DNA of 64,000 nucleotides, from the NCBI GenBank assembly GCA_013388685.1, contig JACAET010000024.1, forward strand, positions 83,027-147,026. Reading direction: 5' to 3'. The stretch is from Chloroflexota bacterium (GTDB taxonomy: Bacteria > Chloroflexota > Anaerolineae > Anaerolineales > Villigracilaceae). Shown piece by piece: positions 8,894 to 16,347 of this stretch (its first letter is position 1; each line of letters opens with the position of its first letter). The translations under genes were made by a program, and so were the position numbers. The notes beneath the pieces are model-generated. The model had not been told where the DNA came from and made no database searches. It was given only the letters and a program-made list of their open reading frames with translations.

Positions 8894-10352
8894 TCCTTCC
8901 TCCCCATTCGATGGGGTCGCCGGGGTAGCCGAGGGCTTGCCAGTCGAGGCGTCCGTTGGCGCCGTGGCAGGAGTCGCATTGCAGGGCATTTGCGGCGGGC
9001 TGGACCATGTGGGTGGTGGGCCAGTACATGTAGGTTTCGGCGAAGCCGTATTGACCGCTGTATTTCAGCCCTGTGATCGGTTCGGCAAGGCGGAATGCCT
9101 GATCCCAGTTGAAATTGGTCCAGAAGCCGTCTTTGCCCGAGGTGATGGGTTGGAGGAGGTAGTTGTAAACGGCATCGTAGGGCTGTTTGGCGACGTGCAG
9201 TTTGAAGGGGAAGATTTTGGCGTTCGGGTCGTTGATGCTGCCAGCGGGTTTGTTGATGTAGGTGATGCCGTTGGGGTCAATCTTGTCGCCGAGGATGTAG
9301 CGGTATTCGTTGTTTCCGTTGAACCAGAGATAGGTGGGGGCAAAATTCTTGTCGTAGACAAATTCGCCCTTGATTTTGAGGTAGGTGAAGTGGTTGTCTT
9401 CGCGTCCTTCCTGACCGGCTTTCGACCAGTCCCAATAGACTTTGGTGGGGTCTTCGAGCGCCAGGGCGGGGATGTGGCAGGTCTGGCAGGCGACGGCGGA
9501 GAGGTGGGTGTTGATGCGTTCGTCTTCGTGTTTTTGGTTCACGTGGCACTGTTCGCAGGAGACCTGTTCCTTGGGGTCAATGGTGTAGTTGTCTGCGATC
9601 ATGCGGCCGAGGATCTGGTGGTCTTTCGTCCAGTGACAGTCGGTGCATTGCATGTTCAAGTCGCCGCCCATGTGGACGTCATTGTTTTCGGAGGGGAAGT
9701 ACAGGCTTTCGTCCAGGTCACCGTGTTTGACGCCGTTACCGCCGCCGCCGTCGAAGTGGCATTTGCCGCAGTTTTCGCGGGTGGGGGCACGGACGCTTTT
9801 TGCTGCAGCAAGCAGGTCCACACCTTCAGCGGGGTTGCCGAAGGCGCCTTTGCCGTAGATGCCCATGTCGGCATGGCAGGCGAGGCAGTCCACGTTTTCG
9901 GGGTTGGCGAGGGCGGTTTCACGTCCCTGTTCCCAGCCGTAGCCCGCATGGCAGGACATGCACTTGTTTTCGTTGCCCTGCGTGCCGATGCAGAAGTTGT
10001 TGATCTGGTTGATTTTGCCGATGGTCACATTTTGGTCACGCCAGGGAATATCGAAGGCTTTCGATTCCCAGGTCCAGTGGGTGGTCTTCATGACTTGCAC
10101 GGCGGCGCCTTCGTGGCATTCGAGACAGGCGCGGGTCACATCCTGTCCGGTTTTGAAGTCGCCTGTGACGATGTCCGAATGGTCCACATGGACGGGTTTT
10201 TGGGGCAGATACTCTGCCGGGTTGGTGGAGGGGTCACTGGAACCAGGGAGGAAGTAAAGGACCGGGACGAGGATCACAAGCAGGATGCCGATCAGTCCCA
10301 AAATCCAGGTGGGGAAGCGTTGTCCTACGTTCAGCGATGGGCGTTTATTCAT
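8889..10352 (-). CDS. otr: Octaheme c-type cytochrome, tetrathionate reductase (Otr) family
   Basis: A 487-aa periplasmic cytochrome with an N-terminal membrane anchor (residues about 14-35) and eight CxxCH motifs: CLECH, CMSCH, CLACH, CGKCH, CTDCH, CEQCH, CQTCH and CDSCH. The stretch KTTHWTWESKAFDIPW and the spacing of the hemes match the octaheme tetrathionate reductase family. The Shewanella member reduces tetrathionate, nitrite and hydroxylamine in vitro, so the physiological substrate here stays open. The neighbouring YeeE genes favour a sulfur oxyanion. The ATG overlaps the stop of the ArsR regulator gene by four bases (ATGA), with AGGAG upstream, so the two are translationally coupled. 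Electrons probably come from the heptaheme/b561 protein encoded next. Confidence 0.9.
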   Translation of the reverse strand: MNKRPSLNVGQRFPTWILGLIGILLVILVPVLYFLPGSSDPSTNPAEYLPQKPVHVDHSDIVTGDFKTGQDVTRACLECHEGAAVQVMKTTHWTWESKAFDIPWRDQNVTIGKINQINNFCIGTQGNENKCMSCHAGYGWEQGRETALANPENVDCLACHADMGIYGKGAFGNPAEGVDLLAAAKSVRAPTRENCGKCHFDGGGGNGVKHGDLDESLYFPSENNDVHMGGDLNMQCTDCHWTKDHQILGRMIADNYTIDPKEQVSCEQCHVNQKHEDERINTHLSAVACQTCHIPALALEDPTKVYWDWSKAGQEGREDNHFTYLKIKGEFVYDKNFAPTYLWFNGNNEYRYILGDKIDPNGITYINKPAGSINDPNAKIFPFKLHVAKQPYDAVYNYLLQPITSGKDGFWTNFNWDQAFRLAEPITGLKYSGQYGFAETYMYWPTTHMVQPAANALQCDSCHGANGRLDWQALGYPGDPIEWGGRK

Positions 10353-10696
10353 ACATGCTCCTGTGAAAGTTCGTTGACAAGGTTTGCTTGTTGGGTGAGG
10401 CGGGTGCGCATGGCGGCGCGGAGCAGGTCCATTGCCTGAATGATGCGTTCGTCGGCGAGGTGGTAGGTGATGACCGTGCCTTGACGCTCGGTGTACACCA
10501 GCCCGCGCTCACGCAAAACCTTGAGATGCCGGGATGTGGTGGGTTGAGGGATGCCTAGTTCGTTGGTCAGTTCGGTTACATTCATGGGATTTTCGCTCAG
10601 CGCATAGAGGATGAAAATGCGCGTCGGGTCGGAAAGCGCAGAACAAAAATCTGCTTCGAGTTGGATGATTTCCTGTTTGAGGGTTTGTGTGACCAT
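10349..10696 (-). CDS. ArsR-family winged-helix transcriptional regulator
   Basis: A 115-aa regulator with the ArsR-family fold: ALSDPTRIFILYALSENPM leads into the recognition helices around PQPTTSRHLKVLRERGLV, followed by the wing TERQGTVITYHL. The usual metal-binding cysteine pair of ArsR/SmtB sensors (the ELCVCDL type) is absent; the region reads NVTELTNEL. The only cysteine is C18 in the first helix, so it is neither a standard metal sensor nor a two-cysteine persulfide sensor of the SqrR/BigR type. It heads the Otr operon and overlaps otr by four bases, so it probably controls this operon and itself. AT-rich GAATATT half-sites upstream at 10723 and 10752 are candidate operators. The ribosome site is AAGGTAAGT before the ATG. 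Confidence 0.88.
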   Translation of the reverse strand: MVTQTLKQEIIQLEADFCSALSDPTRIFILYALSENPMNVTELTNELGIPQPTTSRHLKVLRERGLVYTERQGTVITYHLADERIIQAMDLLRAAMRTRLTQQANLVNELSQEHV

Positions 10697-10720
10697 ACTT
10701 ACCTTCTTATATGCAGATGG

Positions 10721-10764
10721 ACGAATATTTACATGTTTATCATAAATCTGTGAATATTCTCACA
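10721..10764. promoter_or_regulatory. Candidate operator pair for the ArsR-family regulator
   Basis: TGTGAATATTCTCACA at 10749-10764 is a near-palindrome centred on GAATATTC. A second, weaker copy, GAATATTTACA, begins at 10723, 29 bases away and on the same face of the DNA to within about two bases. Both lie just upstream of the arsR-otr start, where an ArsR-type repressor usually binds. The assignment is by position and symmetry only. Confidence 0.45.
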
Positions 10765-10805
10765 ACAGTGGGAAGTGTCACATTAGGATACGATTAATGT
10801 CATGG

Positions 10806-10838
10806 AATCAAAAAGAGCGGCTCGCTCGAACCGCTCTT
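10806..10838 (-). terminator. Terminator of the sufR operon
   Basis: Stem AAGAGCGG/CCGCTCTT (10813-10820 with 10831-10838) and a 10-base loop. Read on the - strand the stem is followed by TTTTT, so it ends transcription coming from the SufT-like gene and isolates the arsR-otr promoter. Confidence 0.75.
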
Positions 10839-10885
10839 CGCTTCTTTGCTACTTCGTGTTTGATTTAGTCCAACAGACTTTTACT

Positions 10886-11233
10886 TTAGGCGTATAGTCC
10901 CCAATCCAACGCCGAGGGGTCTTCCATCATCGAGAAATCCCACATGTCCATACCCATTTCGATGGTGACCGGCATGTTCAAGCCTTCCTGCGCTTTGGCT
11001 TTGGTCATTTCGATCATTGCGGGACCGTAAGGGCAGAACGGGGTAGTGAGGATCATCTTCAGATGTGCCACGCCGTTTTCGATGGAGATGTCGCGCACCA
11101 GCCCCAATTGGATGATGTGCATCCCGATTTCGGGGTCCACCACTTCGGCGAGTTTCTCGCGCGCCGGTTTGACCAGCTCGGGGTGTGTCTGATGAATGGT
11201 CCATTGAATTTCATTGACGGCTTGTTCGGTCAT
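10886..11233 (-). CDS. MIP18/PaaD-family (DUF59) iron-sulfur assembly protein, SufT-like
   Basis: A 115-aa cytosolic protein of the MIP18/DUF59 family. The family landmarks are DPEIGMHIIQLGLVRDISIE and the later TTPFCPYGPAM with its conserved cysteine. Family members (SufT, PaaD-like, eukaryotic MIP18) act in late steps of Fe-S cluster maturation or transfer to target proteins. It starts 16 bases after the sufR stop codon on the same strand, so it is expressed with sufR from the leaderless promoter and shares its Fe-S-responsive control. A terminator follows it. The exact client proteins cannot be told from sequence. The Suf context makes the Fe-S role secure. Confidence 0.85.
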   Translation of the reverse strand: MTEQAVNEIQWTIHQTHPELVKPAREKLAEVVDPEIGMHIIQLGLVRDISIENGVAHLKMILTTPFCPYGPAMIEMTKAKAQEGLNMPVTIEMGMDMWDFSMMEDPSALDWGLYA

Positions 11234-11249
11234 GTATATCCTCTGAAGA

Positions 11250-11873
11250 TTATGTTTTTACAGCCACGGGCTGGACGACGTAGGTACAGTGCGCTCCGCC
11301 GCTCAGGATGCATTGTACTTTATTGGCAGGCACCGCCAACATCTTCGAGATCAGGGTTTGATCCATGGTGCAGACTTCGGGGTGCGCAACACCGATCTGG
11401 TAGTAGGGGCAGGAAATCTCATGGATTTGATACTGCCCGTCCTTCATTTCCCATTCGACGGTGAAACCTTCCTGCGCCAGGAGTTCTTTGACGAAGTCCA
11501 GCCGTTCTTCCATGCTGAGACCTTTGATGTCGGCGGCGTATTGGTTGGCAAGGTCTTCGGCGACCTGATTGAAGAGTTGTGTCACCACAGGTCCGGGCAT
11601 GGTCTCTTTCATCTGGGCTAGCAAACGGGTGGTGAGACGTAAATATTTCGTGGGGAAGCGCTCCATGCCTTCCTCGGTCAGCGAATAAACCAGCCGCGGA
11701 CGCCCCACGCCGTGACGTTCCTCCTCCGCCGCGATGAGACCTTCCTTTTCGAGGTTCGACAGATGATGTCGTACCGAAATGGCGTTAATGCCCACCGCCT
11801 CCGCAATTTCGTTGATCGTAATCCGAGGTTTGCGGAGCAGGGTCTGAAGAATGCGGTCTTTCGTGCTTTTCAT
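11250..11873 (-). CDS. sufR: SufR-like Fe-S-sensing transcriptional repressor
   Basis: A 207-aa regulator. The N-terminal winged helix reads RITINEIAEAVGINAISVRHHL, with a wing at GVGRPRLVYSLT. The C-terminal half carries four cysteines (SCPYY, HPEVC, KVQC, GAHC); the first two are 12 residues apart as in SufR, which holds a labile Fe-S cluster and releases its operator when the cluster is lost. I place the start at the ATG at 11873, 12 codons inside the longest frame: a near-consensus promoter (TTGACA, 17 bases, TATACT) occupies 11881-11909 and would overlap the longer start, making the mRNA leaderless. It is divergent from the suf operon and shares an inverted repeat with its promoter, so it probably represses both directions. 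Confidence 0.88.
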   Translation of the reverse strand: MKSTKDRILQTLLRKPRITINEIAEAVGINAISVRHHLSNLEKEGLIAAEEERHGVGRPRLVYSLTEEGMERFPTKYLRLTTRLLAQMKETMPGPVVTQLFNQVAEDLANQYAADIKGLSMEERLDFVKELLAQEGFTVEWEMKDGQYQIHEISCPYYQIGVAHPEVCTMDQTLISKMLAVPANKVQCILSGGAHCTYVVQPVAVKT

Positions 11874-11880
11874 TGCTGGC

Positions 11881-11909
11881 AGTATAACGATTCTCTGCGA
11901 GTTTGTCAA
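11881..11909 (-). promoter_or_regulatory. sufR promoter (leaderless)
   Basis: On the - strand, TTGACA (11909-11904), a 17-base spacer and TATACT (11886-11881). Transcription would begin at or within a few bases of the ATG at 11873, leaving no room for a Shine-Dalgarno sequence. Confidence 0.8.
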
Positions 11910-11938
11910 TATAATAGATAAATATCATAAATATTGAC
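11905..11938. promoter_or_regulatory. Candidate SufR operator spanning both -35 boxes
   Basis: Perfect 8-bp inverted repeat GTCAATAT (11905-11912) / ATATTGAC (11931-11938). Each arm overlaps one of the two divergent -35 boxes, and the AT-rich centre contains a smaller repeat AATAT-N5-ATATT (11921-11935). A dimeric repressor here would shut both promoters. The link to SufR is inferred. Confidence 0.6.
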
Positions 11939-11962
11939 TTTTCGTTTTGACCCTGCTATAAT
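11934..11962 (+). promoter_or_regulatory. suf operon promoter
   Basis: TTGACT (11934-11939), a 17-base spacer and a perfect TATAAT (11957-11962), pointing at sufC. The expected transcript start near 11969 leaves a leader of about 110 bases. Confidence 0.85.
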
Positions 11963-12008
11963 GCTGCAGCACTTATAAAACGCCAGCAATGGCATAATCC
12001 ATCAATCA

Positions 12009-12061
12009 TGTGTAATTGGTGTTCCCAAGCGCCGGCTTCATTGGAAAACCAACCTTACACA
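12009..12061 (+). promoter_or_regulatory. Structured 5' leader of the suf operon
   Basis: A long interrupted stem just before the sufC ribosome site: TGTGTAA (12009-12015) pairs with TTACACA (12055-12061), followed inward by TTGGT/ACCAA, TTCC/GGAA and AAGC/GCTT. It could modulate translation or mRNA stability. It matches no riboswitch class I know. Confidence 0.45.
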
Positions 12062-12078
12062 ATCAGGAGCATAGAGGA

Positions 12079-12858
12079 ATGTCGCAACTCGAAATCAAGA
12101 ATTTGCACGTCAACATTGAGGGGAAGGAGATACTCAAAGGCCTCGACCTGACCGTGGAGCAGGGCAAGGTCCACGCCATCATGGGACCGAACGGGACGGG
12201 AAAATCCACGCTTGCCTACACCCTGATGGGGCACCCCTCTTACGCCGTAACGGAGGGGGATGTCATTTTCAAAGGGCAGAATATCCTTGAACTGGAACCT
12301 GACGAACGCTCGCGGCTGGGCATCTTTCTGGCGTTTCAATACCCTGTTGCCATTCCCGGCGTGACGGTGGCAAACTTCCTGCGTACCGCCATCAACGCCC
12401 GCCGCCGCGCCGAAAACCCCGAAGACAAGGGTATTCCCATCCCTGAGTTTCGCAAACTGCTCAAAGAGAAAATGGCGATGCTCAAGATGGACCAGAACTT
12501 TGCCGGGCGCTATCTTAACGACGGTTTCTCCGGCGGCGAAAAGAAACGCGCTGAAATTTTGCAGATGGCGACGCTTCAGCCTGAGATTGCCATTTTGGAC
12601 GAGACCGATTCGGGTCTGGATATTGATGCGCTGCGCATCGTGGCAGACGGCGTCAACACTCTGATGGGGAAGGATCTCGGTGTGCTGGTCATTACGCATT
12701 ATCAGCGTTTGTTGAATTACATCAAACCCGATTACGTCCATGTGATGATAGGCGGGCGGATTGTCGAATCGGGCGGTCCTGACCTTGCCCTGCATCTCGA
12801 AGAAAAGGGCTATGAGTGGATCCGCGAGAAGTATGTGGAAGAAGAAGCCGCGGCGTAG
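12079..12858 (+). CDS. sufC: SufC, Fe-S cluster assembly ATPase
   Basis: A 259-aa ABC-type ATPase of the SufBCD scaffold, which builds Fe-S clusters in the cytosol. It shows Walker [10 protein letters not shown] (residues 36-44), the SufC-type signature [12 protein letters not shown] and Walker [16 protein letters not shown], typical of SufC rather than of transporters. The frame is open further upstream, but the ATG at 12079 is preceded by AGGAG (12064-12068) and gives the normal SufC N-terminus, [19 protein letters not shown]. It is the first gene of the operon suf CBD-hypothetical-SU-Rieske and sits behind a structured leader. Length and motifs are complete. Confidence 0.97.
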   Translation: MSQLEIKNLHVNIEGKEILKGLDLTVEQGKVHAIMGPNGTGKSTLAYTLMGHPSYAVTEGDVIFKGQNILELEPDERSRLGIFLAFQYPVAIPGVTVANFLRTAINARRRAENPEDKGIPIPEFRKLLKEKMAMLKMDQNFAGRYLNDGFSGGEKKRAEILQMATLQPEIAILDETDSGLDIDALRIVADGVNTLMGKDLGVLVITHYQRLLNYIKPDYVHVMIGGRIVESGGPDLALHLEEKGYEWIREKYVEEEAAA

Positions 12859-12930
12859 ACTCGATTGATTGAGCAGAGACAGGCGGCGGACGGGAATGAA
12901 GCGTTTCGGCGTCTGTGAAAGGTGAATACC

Positions 12931-14340
12931 ATGAGCGAAGATGCAAAAATCTTAGAAGATATCGGCGAGTACAAATACGGTTTTCGCGACCGTGACGATT
13001 ACTACGCGTTCAAGTCGCAAAAGGGCTTGAGCCGCGAGGTTGTAGAACAGATCTCGCGGATGAAGGAAGAGCCGCAGTGGATGCTCGAGTTCCGTCTCAA
13101 GGCGCTCGATCACTTCATAAAGCGTCCCATGCCGAACTGGGGACCCGATCTCAAGGCGCTTGATCTTGAGAATATTTACTACTACGTCAAGCCGACCGAA
13201 AAGCAGGAAAAATCGTGGGACGATGTTCCCGATGACATCAAGCGCACGTTCGATAAACTGGGTGTGCCCGAAGCCGAACGCAAGTTTCTGGCGGGCTTGG
13301 GCGCGCAGTATGAATCGGAGATGGTGTATCACTCCATTCAGGAACATCTCGAAAAACAGGGCGTCATCTTTTTGAGCATCGAAGACGGCTTGAAGCAGCA
13401 CCCCGACCTGTTCCGCGAATACTTCGGCACGGTCATTCCCCCGGAAGACAATAAATTTGCCGCCCTCAACAGCGCCGTCTGGTCGGGCGGGTCGTTCGTC
13501 TATGTGCCGAAGGGCGTCAAAGTAGACTTGCCCCTGCAGGCATACTTCCGTTTGAACACCGCCAACGTCGGTCAGTTCGAGCGCACACTCATCATCGTGG
13601 ACGAGGGCGCGTCCGTACACTACGTGGAGGGATGCACCGCCCCCCAATACACCACCGATTCCTTCCACTCCGGCGTCATCGAAATCATTGTCAAGAAGGG
13701 GGCGCGCTCGCGTTACTCGACCATCCAGAACTGGTCCACAAACGTCTATAACCTCGTGACCCAGCGTGCCAAAGTCTATGCCGACGCCACCCACGAATGG
13801 GTGGACGCCAACATCGGCTCGAAGGTCACGATGAAATACCCCTCCTGCTACCTGATGGAGCCCGGCGCGCACGGCGAAATGCTCTCGATGGCGTTCGCCG
13901 GTCCGGGTCAAATTCAGGATGCGGGCTCGAAGATGGTTCACTTTGCCCCGAACACCTCCAGCAAAATCACCTCCAAGTCCATCAGCAAGAGCGGCGGACG
14001 CGCCTCCTATCGCGGTCTGCTCAAGGTCTATAAGGGCGCGAAGGGCGTCAAATCCAACGTCGTCTGCGATGCGCTTCTGCTCGACCCGCGATCCCGCTCG
14101 GATACCTACCCCTACATCGAAATTGACGAGGACGATGTCACCATCGGTCACGAAGCCTCCGTCAGCAAAGTGGGTGAGGAGCAGCTCTTCTACCTGATGA
14201 GCCGCGGCCTCAGCGAAGAGGAAGCCACTACCATGGTCGTCTCCGGTTTCATCGAGCCGCTCGTCAAGGAACTGCCGATGGAATACGCGGTCGAGATGAA
14301 CCGCCTCATCGCGTTGCAGATGGAGGGCTCCATCGGTTAA
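12931..14340 (+). CDS. sufB: SufB, Fe-S cluster scaffold protein
   Basis: A 469-aa scaffold subunit of the SufBC2D complex, on which nascent Fe-S clusters form. Typical SufB sequence runs throughout, including [55 protein letters not shown] and a C-terminal [12 protein letters not shown] choose the ATG at 12931, six bases after AAAGGTG, over the in-frame GTG at 12922, which overlaps that ribosome site. It begins 72 bases after sufC. The cysteine in VVCDALLLD near the C-terminus lies in the region known to receive sulfur or bind the cluster in SufB. No anomaly seen. Confidence 0.97.
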   Translation: MSEDAKILEDIGEYKYGFRDRDDYYAFKSQKGLSREVVEQISRMKEEPQWMLEFRLKALDHFIKRPMPNWGPDLKALDLENIYYYVKPTEKQEKSWDDVPDDIKRTFDKLGVPEAERKFLAGLGAQYESEMVYHSIQEHLEKQGVIFLSIEDGLKQHPDLFREYFGTVIPPEDNKFAALNSAVWSGGSFVYVPKGVKVDLPLQAYFRLNTANVGQFERTLIIVDEGASVHYVEGCTAPQYTTDSFHSGVIEIIVKKGARSRYSTIQNWSTNVYNLVTQRAKVYADATHEWVDANIGSKVTMKYPSCYLMEPGAHGEMLSMAFAGPGQIQDAGSKMVHFAPNTSSKITSKSISKSGGRASYRGLLKVYKGAKGVKSNVVCDALLLDPRSRSDTYPYIEIDEDDVTIGHEASVSKVGEEQLFYLMSRGLSEEEATTMVVSGFIEPLVKELPMEYAVEMNRLIALQMEGSIG

Positions 14341-14400
14341 AAATCACCAATCACCGTTCGCCTGACTTAATTCGTAATTGGTAATTGCAAGGAATCGCAC

Positions 14401-15741
14401 ATGCAGGAAAAACCCAAAGTAATCGTTTCAAGGACTCGACGACCCGAAACTGCCGTAAAAGGCTTCAACTTTACCGAAGCCGACATCCGCGCAGGGAACG
14501 ACTTCGTCGCCTCTTACCGCGCCTCAGCCTGGTCTGCCTTCAAGCGGCTGCCCCTCCCCGACACCTCCCTCGAAGCCTGGCGGCGCACCGACATCCACGC
14601 CCTGCCCGCCGATAAATTCAAGTTCGCTCCAGAAGGCGCCTACAAAGACCTGTCGCCCGTGCGCGAAGACCTGCTCCGTCCCCTCGTTGCCGACCAGCAC
14701 GGCGGGCAAATCGTCCTCCTGCCCGGCGGCGTCAAAGTCGAACTCGACGAAAAACTTTCTGCCAAAGGCGTCATCTTCACCGACTTGCGCACTGCCGAAG
14801 AGAAACACCCCGACCTGCTGGCAAAGATGCTCGGCAAAACCGTCAACGTGGAAGAAGGAAAATTCTCTGCCCTGGCGGGCGCGTTTGCTCGGAACGGCGT
14901 TGTGCTGTATGTGCCAAAGGGCGTGACCGTGGAAGAACCCCTGCACTCCGTCCTTTGGGGACCGGGTCCCGATATTGCCCACATCTCGCACATCCTCGTC
15001 CTCGTGGATGAGGGCGCCTCGGTCACCTACGTCCACGAAGCAGCGTCGCCCGACCTCAAAGGCGCCAACTCCATGCACGCGAGCATCGTCGAAATTCAGG
15101 TCATGGAAAACGCCTCGATGAAATTCGTCGAACTGCAATCGTGGGGACGCCATGTCTGGAACTTCAGCCACGAACGCGCCCGCGTCGAACGCGGCGGCAG
15201 CCTCGACTGGATCTTTGGCGCCATTGGCTCCCGCCTGACCAAAAACTTCTCCGAACTCGACCTGGCAGGCGAAGGCGCACAGGGGCGCATGTCGGGCTTC
15301 TACTTCACCGACGGTGACCAGCACCTCGACCACGACACCCAGCAAAACCATCTCGCCCCGCACACCACCAGCGACCTGCTGTTCAAGGGCGCGCTCAAAG
15401 GCAAGAGCCGCTCGGTCTGGCAGGGCATGATCTACGTTGCGCCCGGCGCGCAAAAGACGGACGGCTATCAGGCAAACCGCAACCTCGTTCTCAGCGATCA
15501 GGCGCGCGCCGATTCCATCCCCGGCTTGGAAATCCTCGCGGACGATGTGCGCTGTACACATGGCGCAACGGTTGGTAAATTGGAGCAGGAACCGCTTTTC
15601 TACCTGAAATCGCGCGGCATCCCGCAGGCGGAGGCAGAGAAGATTGTCGTGGAAGGTTTCTTCGACCCGATTTTCCAGCGTATTCCTTTCGAGGGCGTGC
15701 GCGAGCGTTTCCAGCAGTATATTGCTGATAAAATGTCATAA
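14401..15741 (+). CDS. sufD: SufD, Fe-S cluster scaffold partner
   Basis: A 446-aa paralogue of SufB that completes the SufBC2D scaffold. The C-terminal region holds the expected motifs: HISHILVLVDEGASVTYVHE, then HTTSDLLFKGALKGKSRSVW, DGYQANRNLVLSDQARADS and THGATVGKLEQEPLFYLKSR. The N-terminal third is more divergent, as usual for SufD (LEAWRRTDIHALPADKFK). An AAGGA ribosome site precedes the ATG. It lies 60 bases downstream of sufB, across a short AT-rich repeat-like spacer, and 20 bases ahead of the hypothetical gene. The sequence is full length and in frame. Confidence 0.96.
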   Translation: MQEKPKVIVSRTRRPETAVKGFNFTEADIRAGNDFVASYRASAWSAFKRLPLPDTSLEAWRRTDIHALPADKFKFAPEGAYKDLSPVREDLLRPLVADQHGGQIVLLPGGVKVELDEKLSAKGVIFTDLRTAEEKHPDLLAKMLGKTVNVEEGKFSALAGAFARNGVVLYVPKGVTVEEPLHSVLWGPGPDIAHISHILVLVDEGASVTYVHEAASPDLKGANSMHASIVEIQVMENASMKFVELQSWGRHVWNFSHERARVERGGSLDWIFGAIGSRLTKNFSELDLAGEGAQGRMSGFYFTDGDQHLDHDTQQNHLAPHTTSDLLFKGALKGKSRSVWQGMIYVAPGAQKTDGYQANRNLVLSDQARADSIPGLEILADDVRCTHGATVGKLEQEPLFYLKSRGIPQAEAEKIVVEGFFDPIFQRIPFEGVRERFQQYIADKMS

Positions 15742-15761
15742 ACTGGAAGTTGAGTAGACCC

Positions 15762-16295
15762 ATGGATGAAAAAAAGAAGTCTGGTTCCAAACACGCGGCA
15801 ACAAAATCCAAATCGTCGAACCGTGGAAAGGCAAAACCAATGGAAAAAGACGGCGGGAAGAAAAAAGTTGTCTCGAAAGCGGCAACCGGTCCCAAGGTCA
15901 AGACAGAACCGGTGCGCGTCGTCAATAAGATCTCTCCTCCCCGCATCATCAACGGCGAGGAGCGCAAGCCGGTTCGAATCGGGCGACCGGCGACTCAATT
16001 CAATTATATGAAAGCCCCGGGCGCCCTGTATGACTTTCAGGTGGGCGACAGGGTGGAAGTCTTTTGTGACCACGAAAAGGGACGCGAACGCATTCGCGGC
16101 TGGATTGCCGGCATCGTCGTCCAGGTGGATAACAAGATGGTCGCCGTCCAGTTCCGTTCCAATGTCTATCTGACAGACGGCTGGATGGTACCCGATCGTA
16201 TCCTGTGGTATTCGCTCAGTTCTGAACATATCCGCCCCTTGCAAGGCAAAAAATCAACCGCCAGAGAAAAACCGAAAGCCATCCTCGAATATTAA
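15762..16295 (+). CDS. Hypothetical basic protein inside the suf operon
   Basis: A 177-aa protein of no family I recognise. The first 75 residues are rich in lysine and serine and look disordered (EKKKSGSKHAATKSKSSNR). Residues about 80-165 look like one small beta-rich domain (YDFQVGDRVEVFCDHEKG, then GWIAGIVVQVDNKMVAVQF), reminiscent of SH3-like or Tudor-like barrels that bind nucleic acid or protein; this is impression only. An in-frame TTG at 15750 is possible, but the ATG at 15762 has a GAG seven bases upstream. It lies 20 bases after sufD and ends at a strong hairpin just before sufS, so it is transcribed with the suf genes. No Fe-S ligand pattern is seen. Confidence 0.75.
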   Translation: MDEKKKSGSKHAATKSKSSNRGKAKPMEKDGGKKKVVSKAATGPKVKTEPVRVVNKISPPRIINGEERKPVRIGRPATQFNYMKAPGALYDFQVGDRVEVFCDHEKGRERIRGWIAGIVVQVDNKMVAVQFRSNVYLTDGWMVPDRILWYSLSSEHIRPLQGKKSTAREKPKAILEY

Positions 16296-16300
16296 TGAAC

Positions 16301-16342
16301 ACCCGCGGTAAACCGCACGGAATACCGCGGGTTCCCCTTTTT
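16301..16342 (+). terminator. Terminator or attenuator just before sufS
   Basis: Perfect 10-bp stem ACCCGCGGTA/TACCGCGGGT (16301-16310 with 16323-16332) followed by TCCCC and a T run reaching 16342. It lies inside the suf operon, only a few bases before the sufS ATG at 16348, so it may partly uncouple sufS-sufU-Rieske from sufCBD. Confidence 0.75.
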
Positions 16343-16347
16343 GTTTC

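Noticed and set aside
8937..10439. 500-codon + strand frame opposite otr
   Set aside because: Antisense image of the CxxCH-rich Otr gene; valine- and glycine-rich with no domain. High GC third positions explain its length.
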